Assembly (NCBI GenBank): GCA_017542695.1
Contig: JAFXWT010000142.1
Location: 1-46,402 of the forward strand
Reading direction: 5' to 3'
DNA length: 46,402 nucleotides
From: Clostridia bacterium
GTDB taxonomy: Bacteria > Bacillota_A > Clostridia > Oscillospirales > CAG-272
Within the stretch, counting starts at the first letter, position 1, and every line of letters begins with the position of its first letter. The position numbers and the translations under genes are program-made. The notes under the pieces were generated by a model. The model had not been told where the DNA came from and made no database searches. It saw nothing but the letters and a program-made list of their open reading frames with translations. This document shows positions 42,470 to 46,402 of the stretch, piece after piece.

Positions 42470-43738
42470 TTACAGTTTGACTGTGCCGGTTCCGATGAGT
42501 TTGCCTGAAATGCGACTGAACAGCATAATGCCGTCATCGTCGAATTCGATATTGACCTTTTCGCCGATGGCGTATGTGATCTCGCCGAACACGACGCCTG
42601 TCAGAAGGAAGTTTCCGACGCGGATACGCACCGTCGTTTCCATACCTGTCGGCATGGCGCTGTATATTTCGCCCTCGATGCCGCCGTTTTCAACGACGCG
42701 GATCCTCTCGGGGCGAACGCCGATGACGTAGTCGTTTTCGGTCGGCTCGGCGCGTGTGATACCGTCGTCCTCGACGCGCGAGATCGGATAGTTGAACACC
42801 GCGTCTTTGTTGCCCTTTTCGGCGACCGCGTCGCGCGCCGCCTGCGTTGCGGCGGTCTCTTCCGCCGAGCGTTTTTCCTCGGCGCGCCACTGTGCCATAT
42901 CCGTCGCTTCTTTGAATTTGAATTTCACGCTCTTGTCGCCGAATATTGTGAAGTCCATCGCGCCGTCGTCGCTCTGCGTTCCCGCCGCGTCGATAAAGTT
43001 GATCGCGGGATTTCCGACAAAGTCGGCGACGAAGAGGTTGTTCGGTCTGCCGTAAACGTCGAGCGGCGCGTCGTACTGTTGGAGCACACCGTTGTCGATA
43101 AGGCAGATCTTCGTTGCGAGCGTCATTGCTTCCATCTGGTCATGCGTGACGTAGACGAACGTACGGCCCGTCGTCAGATGGAGTCGCTGCAGTTCGGAGC
43201 GCATTTCAAGGCGGAGCTTCGCGTCAAGGTTCGACAGCGGCTCGTCCATAAAGATGACTTCCGGCTCCGGAGCGAGCGTGCGCGCGATGGCGACACGCTG
43301 CTGCTGACCGCCCGAAAGTTCGGACGGATATCTGTCCATAAACATTTCGATTTTGACGACGTGCGCGACACGCGCAACGATCTCGTCGATCTCCTGTTTT
43401 GTGTACTTTTTAAGGTTTTTCAGTCCGAATGAGATGTTCTGATAAACCGTCATGTTCGGCCAGAGGGCGTAGTTCTGGAAAAGGAAGCCCACGTGGCGCT
43501 TGTTTGCGGGAATGTTAATTCCCCTCTCGCTGTCGAAAACGACCTGATCGCCTATCTCGATGCGTCCCGACGTGGGAGTTTCGAGTCCCGCGATCATACG
43601 GAGCGTCGTCGTCTTTCCGCAGCCCGACGGACCGAGGAGCGTGACGAACGAGCAATCGTCGATGACGAGATTGAGATGATCAACGGCGTAGAAATTGCCC
43701 CACCGTTTCGTTACGTCTGTAAGAACTATTTTTGGCAT
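42470..43738 (-). CDS. ABC importer ATPase (MalK/UgpC-like)
   Basis: A 422-residue protein. Walker A is GPSGCGKTT, the Q-loop is QNYALWPNMTV, the signature is LSGGQQQR, Walker B is VIFMDEP and the H-loop is THDQMEAM. A C-terminal regulatory/TOBE region follows, with VIGVRPERIRV. An unusual Ala/Glu-rich insertion (MAQWRAEEKRSAEETAATQA, about residues 275-295) interrupts that region. It powers uptake together with the fused permease. Its ATG lies two bases after the permease stop, with GGAGG before it. Confidence 0.92.
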   Translation of the reverse strand: MPKIVLTDVTKRWGNFYAVDHLNLVIDDCSFVTLLGPSGCGKTTTLRMIAGLETPTSGRIEIGDQVVFDSERGINIPANKRHVGFLFQNYALWPNMTVYQNISFGLKNLKKYTKQEIDEIVARVAHVVKIEMFMDRYPSELSGGQQQRVAIARTLAPEPEVIFMDEPLSNLDAKLRLEMRSELQRLHLTTGRTFVYVTHDQMEAMTLATKICLIDNGVLQQYDAPLDVYGRPNNLFVADFVGNPAINFIDAAGTQSDDGAMDFTIFGDKSVKFKFKEATDMAQWRAEEKRSAEETAATQAARDAVAEKGNKDAVFNYPISRVEDDGITRAEPTENDYVIGVRPERIRVVENGGIEGEIYSAMPTGMETTVRIRVGNFLLTGVVFGEITYAIGEKVNIEFDDDGIMLFSRISGKLIGTGTVKL

Positions 43739-43740
43739 AA

Positions 43741-45561
43741 TTAACCTCCGATCACCTTGTCAAGACTTGCGCCTGTGATCTTATTGACAAGAGCGTTGCA
43801 AATAAGAATAGTTACGATAAGTATCAGGTTGATACCGCTGGAGAACGCGTAAAGTCCCATTTCGTCGAAATAGTCGAGCTGGGTAGACAAGATGAGTCCC
43901 TGTCCGCAAAGGAGCATAAACAGTGACAGCTCGCGCAGACACGTCATAAACGGGAGCAAAAATCCGCTGACGATCGACGATTTCTGGATCGGCACGATAA
44001 TGCGCGTCATTCTCTTGTGCCACGGGATATCCTGGATGATCGCCGCCTCCTCTATCTCGCCGCTGAGCTGGAGCATCGAGTTCAGCGAGCTTCGGCTCGC
44101 GAACGGGATATACTTGACGGTACCTACTATGATAAGCAACCAATACGTGTTATAAAGGTTAAGTCCGCCCGAAAACAGCTTGAAGAACGCGATACCGACC
44201 GCGATCGACGGCATCAGGTAAGGCAAAAACGCCATACTGTTGACGTAGTTTGCGAGCTTTGAGCGGCGGTTCTTCGATACGGCGTAACCGATCAGCGTTC
44301 CGAGCACGCCCGACGTGATGGCACACGCCACGGAAACGAGCATCGTGCCGCCGAAGCCCTGCCAGATCATTTCGTTGAAGAGCATTCCCTTCTGACCGTA
44401 CATACCGTTCTCGGTCACGTTTTCGCTCGTCAGCCACCATTTCGTCGTCAGATTGTCCGTGTTGAACGTCTTAAGGAAGCTGTAGTCGCCCGGGTTCGGC
44501 AAAAACGTCTCGAACGCGAAGGAGATTATCGGGAAGATACTTGTGAAGAACGTCAGCAGTATGAACACGACTGCGATGACGACCTTCCCCGCTTTTCCGA
44601 GGTTGATCTTCGACGTCTGTCCCGACTTGCCCGTGACGGTCGTGTAGCTCTTGCGGCTTTTCAGACTTCGCTGGTTGAGATACATGATCGCGACGCCGAG
44701 AAGCATCATTATCACGGCGAGGATACTCGCCTCGCCGACGCGGCGGTCGTTGAGTTCTATGTATTTTGTCGAGAGAGTCGTGAGTTTGAGGAAGTGCGGC
44801 ACGGGATAGCTGCCCATCGAGCTGCCGAAGACGAGAAGTATCGTCGAAAGGATGGCGGGGCGGATGAGCGGGAGCGTGACGCGCGTCATTATCTTCCATT
44901 TCGGAGTATTGAGTATCGTCGCCGCTTCTTCAAGGTTGGCGTCCATATTCCTGAATATGCCGCCGATGAGAATATACGCAAACGGCGCGTAGTGGAGTCC
45001 GAGCACTATAACGCTCGGGAACATTCCCGCGCACCACCATGACGGCATATGGATGCCGAACAGACCGGCAAGCAAGCCGTCGCGTCCGCCGGTGACGGCT
45101 ACGGAGTCAAAAAGGTTCTTCCACACCGTCGCAAGCGTCCACTGAGGCATTATGTACGGGAAAATGAATATGGAGCTTAAATATTTTTTGCATTTGAGGT
45201 TCGTTCTCGTGACGAGGAACGCGAAAAGTCCGCCGTAAAGGATGGATACCGCGCACGAGCAAACGGCAAGTATCAGCGTGTTGAGAAGCGGCGTCCAAAG
45301 ATGTATCTTCGAGATGCTGCTCGTAAACAGGTCGACGTAGTTGAAGAACGTCAGCCCCTGCGCTCCGCCCTGCGCGTCGATCGTGCCGGGGTGGACGACG
45401 ATCGTATCCTCGATAATGGCGATTATCGGCGCGATCGTCGTAAACGTGCAAATGAGTCCCATTACAACGAGTATCGTATTCTGGGGTTTTGAAAAGAAAG
45501 TCTTTACCTTGTTCCAGAATATGACCCCTCGGCTTACGGGAGCTGTATTTGTTTTCTGCAT
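43741..45561 (-). CDS. ABC importer permease, two fused membrane domains
   Basis: A 606-residue protein with about twelve membrane segments. Two binding-protein-dependent permease halves are joined. Each has an EAA-type loop that contacts the ATPase (EEAATILNTPKWKIMTRVTLP near residue 230 and EEAAIIQDIPWHKRMTRIIVP near residue 510; each shown at most 21 letters in the source frame). Fused double permeases of this type are usual for iron(III) or thiamine importers, and some spermidine ones. The substrate remains open. Confidence 0.88.
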   Translation of the reverse strand: MQKTNTAPVSRGVIFWNKVKTFFSKPQNTILVVMGLICTFTTIAPIIAIIEDTIVVHPGTIDAQGGAQGLTFFNYVDLFTSSISKIHLWTPLLNTLILAVCSCAVSILYGGLFAFLVTRTNLKCKKYLSSIFIFPYIMPQWTLATVWKNLFDSVAVTGGRDGLLAGLFGIHMPSWWCAGMFPSVIVLGLHYAPFAYILIGGIFRNMDANLEEAATILNTPKWKIMTRVTLPLIRPAILSTILLVFGSSMGSYPVPHFLKLTTLSTKYIELNDRRVGEASILAVIMMLLGVAIMYLNQRSLKSRKSYTTVTGKSGQTSKINLGKAGKVVIAVVFILLTFFTSIFPIISFAFETFLPNPGDYSFLKTFNTDNLTTKWWLTSENVTENGMYGQKGMLFNEMIWQGFGGTMLVSVACAITSGVLGTLIGYAVSKNRRSKLANYVNSMAFLPYLMPSIAVGIAFFKLFSGGLNLYNTYWLLIIVGTVKYIPFASRSSLNSMLQLSGEIEEAAIIQDIPWHKRMTRIIVPIQKSSIVSGFLLPFMTCLRELSLFMLLCGQGLILSTQLDYFDEMGLYAFSSGINLILIVTILICNALVNKITGASLDKVIGG

Positions 45562-45582
45562 AAAATTTTCCTCTTATAAAAT

Positions 45583-45607
45583 CAAAGGCGTCGGGGAGAC
45601 GCCTTTG
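45583..45607 (-). terminator. Intra-operon hairpin between binding-protein and permease genes
   Basis: CAAAGGCGTC and GACGCCTTTG form a ten-base stem with a five-base loop, followed by ATTTTAT. It probably acts as a partial terminator or an mRNA stabiliser so that the binding protein is made in excess. Confidence 0.7.
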
Positions 45608-45644
45608 AAAATCAATCGTTTAGTCTTATCTGTGCGTTAGCGGA

Positions 45645-46402
45645 TCACTTTTTGTACTTCGGGAGAAGCTCGATCCAGCTGCCTACCGTGTAAGCGACCT
45701 TCGCGCAATACTCGGGATCTTCGAGAACGAGTTTGCCTGTGCCTACCCACCAGTCGTAGCCGCGGTCGTTTTTAGCCGGGAACGCAACTTCGCCGTTTAC
45801 ATATCCGCCTGTGGAGTGGTGATGGAGCTCTTCATTTTCTTTTGCGACAACGGGGTTAGACGAGTAACCGCCCATATCCTTGCCCCAAGCTTCAAAGCCC
45901 TTCTGCGTGCAGGTCATGAACGCGATGAACGCGCAAGCTGTCCACGGAAGCGGGCTGTTGTCCGTAACGAAGAGGTAATGGCAGTAGCCGTAGCCGCCGA
46001 TGCCTTCGTAACCGTCTTCATAAGCCGCGACTTTGATGTTGTTGACCGATTTGCCCTCGGATTCCGTGATGGAACGTAGTTTCGAGTAAACGAGAAGACC
46101 GAATTCGTCCGTAGCCGATGCGTCGGTAAGGTTGTTGCAGATCGGGCCGTCGTCTTCGACAGCGTTGTAACTGCCTACCCAGAGTTTGATCCACGCGAGA
46201 GCGTACTTGCCGTTTTCGTCAAGACCGAAGTCCTTAGCGTCGTTTGCCACTTCGTTGATCGTCGGTCTGAGAGCGTCCTGCTCTGCTGCCGGAAGTTTGT
46301 CAAACGCGTCTTTGAGGTACTTTGCGTATTCGGGTTTCGTGAGCATATAGAGGAAGTTTTTACCGACTATTTCGGAGTCGATATCCATAAACTGTCCGTG
46401 TG
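45645..46402 (-). CDS. Extracellular solute-binding protein of the ABC importer, C-terminal part
   Basis: The frame is open to the end of the window, so about 250 C-terminal residues are visible and the signal peptide is not. The segment QDALRPTINEVANDAKDFG, several Trp and Tyr-rich loops and the ending WIELLPKYKK resemble periplasmic-type binding proteins. Assignment rests mainly on its place as first gene of the importer operon. The ATG at 46388 is internal, not the true start. The ligand is unknown. Confidence 0.78.
   Translation of the reverse strand, partial: HGQFMDIDSEIVGKNFLYMLTKPEYAKYLKDAFDKLPAAEQDALRPTINEVANDAKDFGLDENGKYALAWIKLWVGSYNAVEDDGPICNNLTDASATDEFGLLVYSKLRSITESEGKSVNNIKVAAYEDGYEGIGGYGYCHYLFVTDNSPLPWTACAFIAFMTCTQKGFEAWGKDMGGYSSNPVVAKENEELHHHSTGGYVNGEVAFPAKNDRGYDWWVGTGKLVLEDPEYCAKVAYTVGSWIELLPKYKK

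Overview
The window looks like the chromosome of an endospore-forming member of class Clostridia (Bacillota). The evidence is a SpoIIID regulator, PdaA-type polysaccharide deacetylases, a Firmicutes-like lepB-rbgA-rnhB-yraN run, a DUF1540 protein, strong GGAGG ribosome-binding sites and TTGACA-17-TATAAT promoters. Housekeeping genes are GC-rich. Parts of the accessory region, especially about 34.3-38.7 kb and 25.4-28.4 kb, are clearly AT-richer. These base-composition statements come from reading, not from a calculation.

Layout. 1-1.9 kb: the 3' part of a Zot-like (filamentous-phage assembly type) ATPase gene and an IS30-family transposase, possibly the end of an inovirus-like prophage. 1.9-14.3 kb: housekeeping genes, including a metallophosphoesterase, membrane dipeptidase, yraN-rnhB-rbgA-lepB, two paralogous membrane proteins, secA (with an in-frame TGA), trmL, two polysaccharide deacetylases and aspartate kinase. 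14.4-16.7 kb: a two-gene holin-like operon with a perfect GAAC-N4-GTTC (LexA-like) box next to its promoter, an XRE regulator with a 3' frameshift, and spoIIID. 16.85 kb: an intact tRNA-Pro(GGG).

16.93-42.17 kb: a genomic island inserted at the 3' end of that tRNA. Two 45-bp copies of tRNA 3' sequence lie at its right end (41.92 and 42.12 kb), and paired TGACCAC heptamers occur inside both ends. Left to right it carries a small protein, a GNAT acetyltransferase, a methyltransferase and a glycyl-radical enzyme with its activase. An integration/replication module follows: two tandem tyrosine integrases, a winged-helix replication-type protein and an excisionase, behind a promoter with LexA-like boxes. 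Next come an HNH-type protein, an ART-like (DUF3990) toxin with an XRE antitoxin behind palindromic operators, a phosphatase plus HepT-like pair, and a P-loop kinase. The largest unit is a Type I restriction-modification operon of about 10.6 kb that contains several unrelated genes: a membrane protein between hsdM and hsdS, ImmA/IrrE plus a PIN nuclease, and a small glycine-zipper membrane protein plus an LPO_1073/Vpar_1526-type protein before hsdR. It ends in a GIY-YIG protein with a RAMA-like tail. The embedded genes are the best candidates for an undescribed defence module.

42.2-46.4 kb: an IS3 orfA remnant and an ABC importer operon (binding protein, fused double permease, ATPase) running off the right edge.

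How the parts fit: the island is a mobile defence island. The host SOS response may control both its excision operon and the neighbouring holin pair. Its stability could come from the toxin-antitoxin pairs, and its selective value from the restriction operon. Two genes carry an A7 tract where A6 would restore a longer frame, and secA has one nonsense codon, so sequence errors or strain decay need to be considered at those places.
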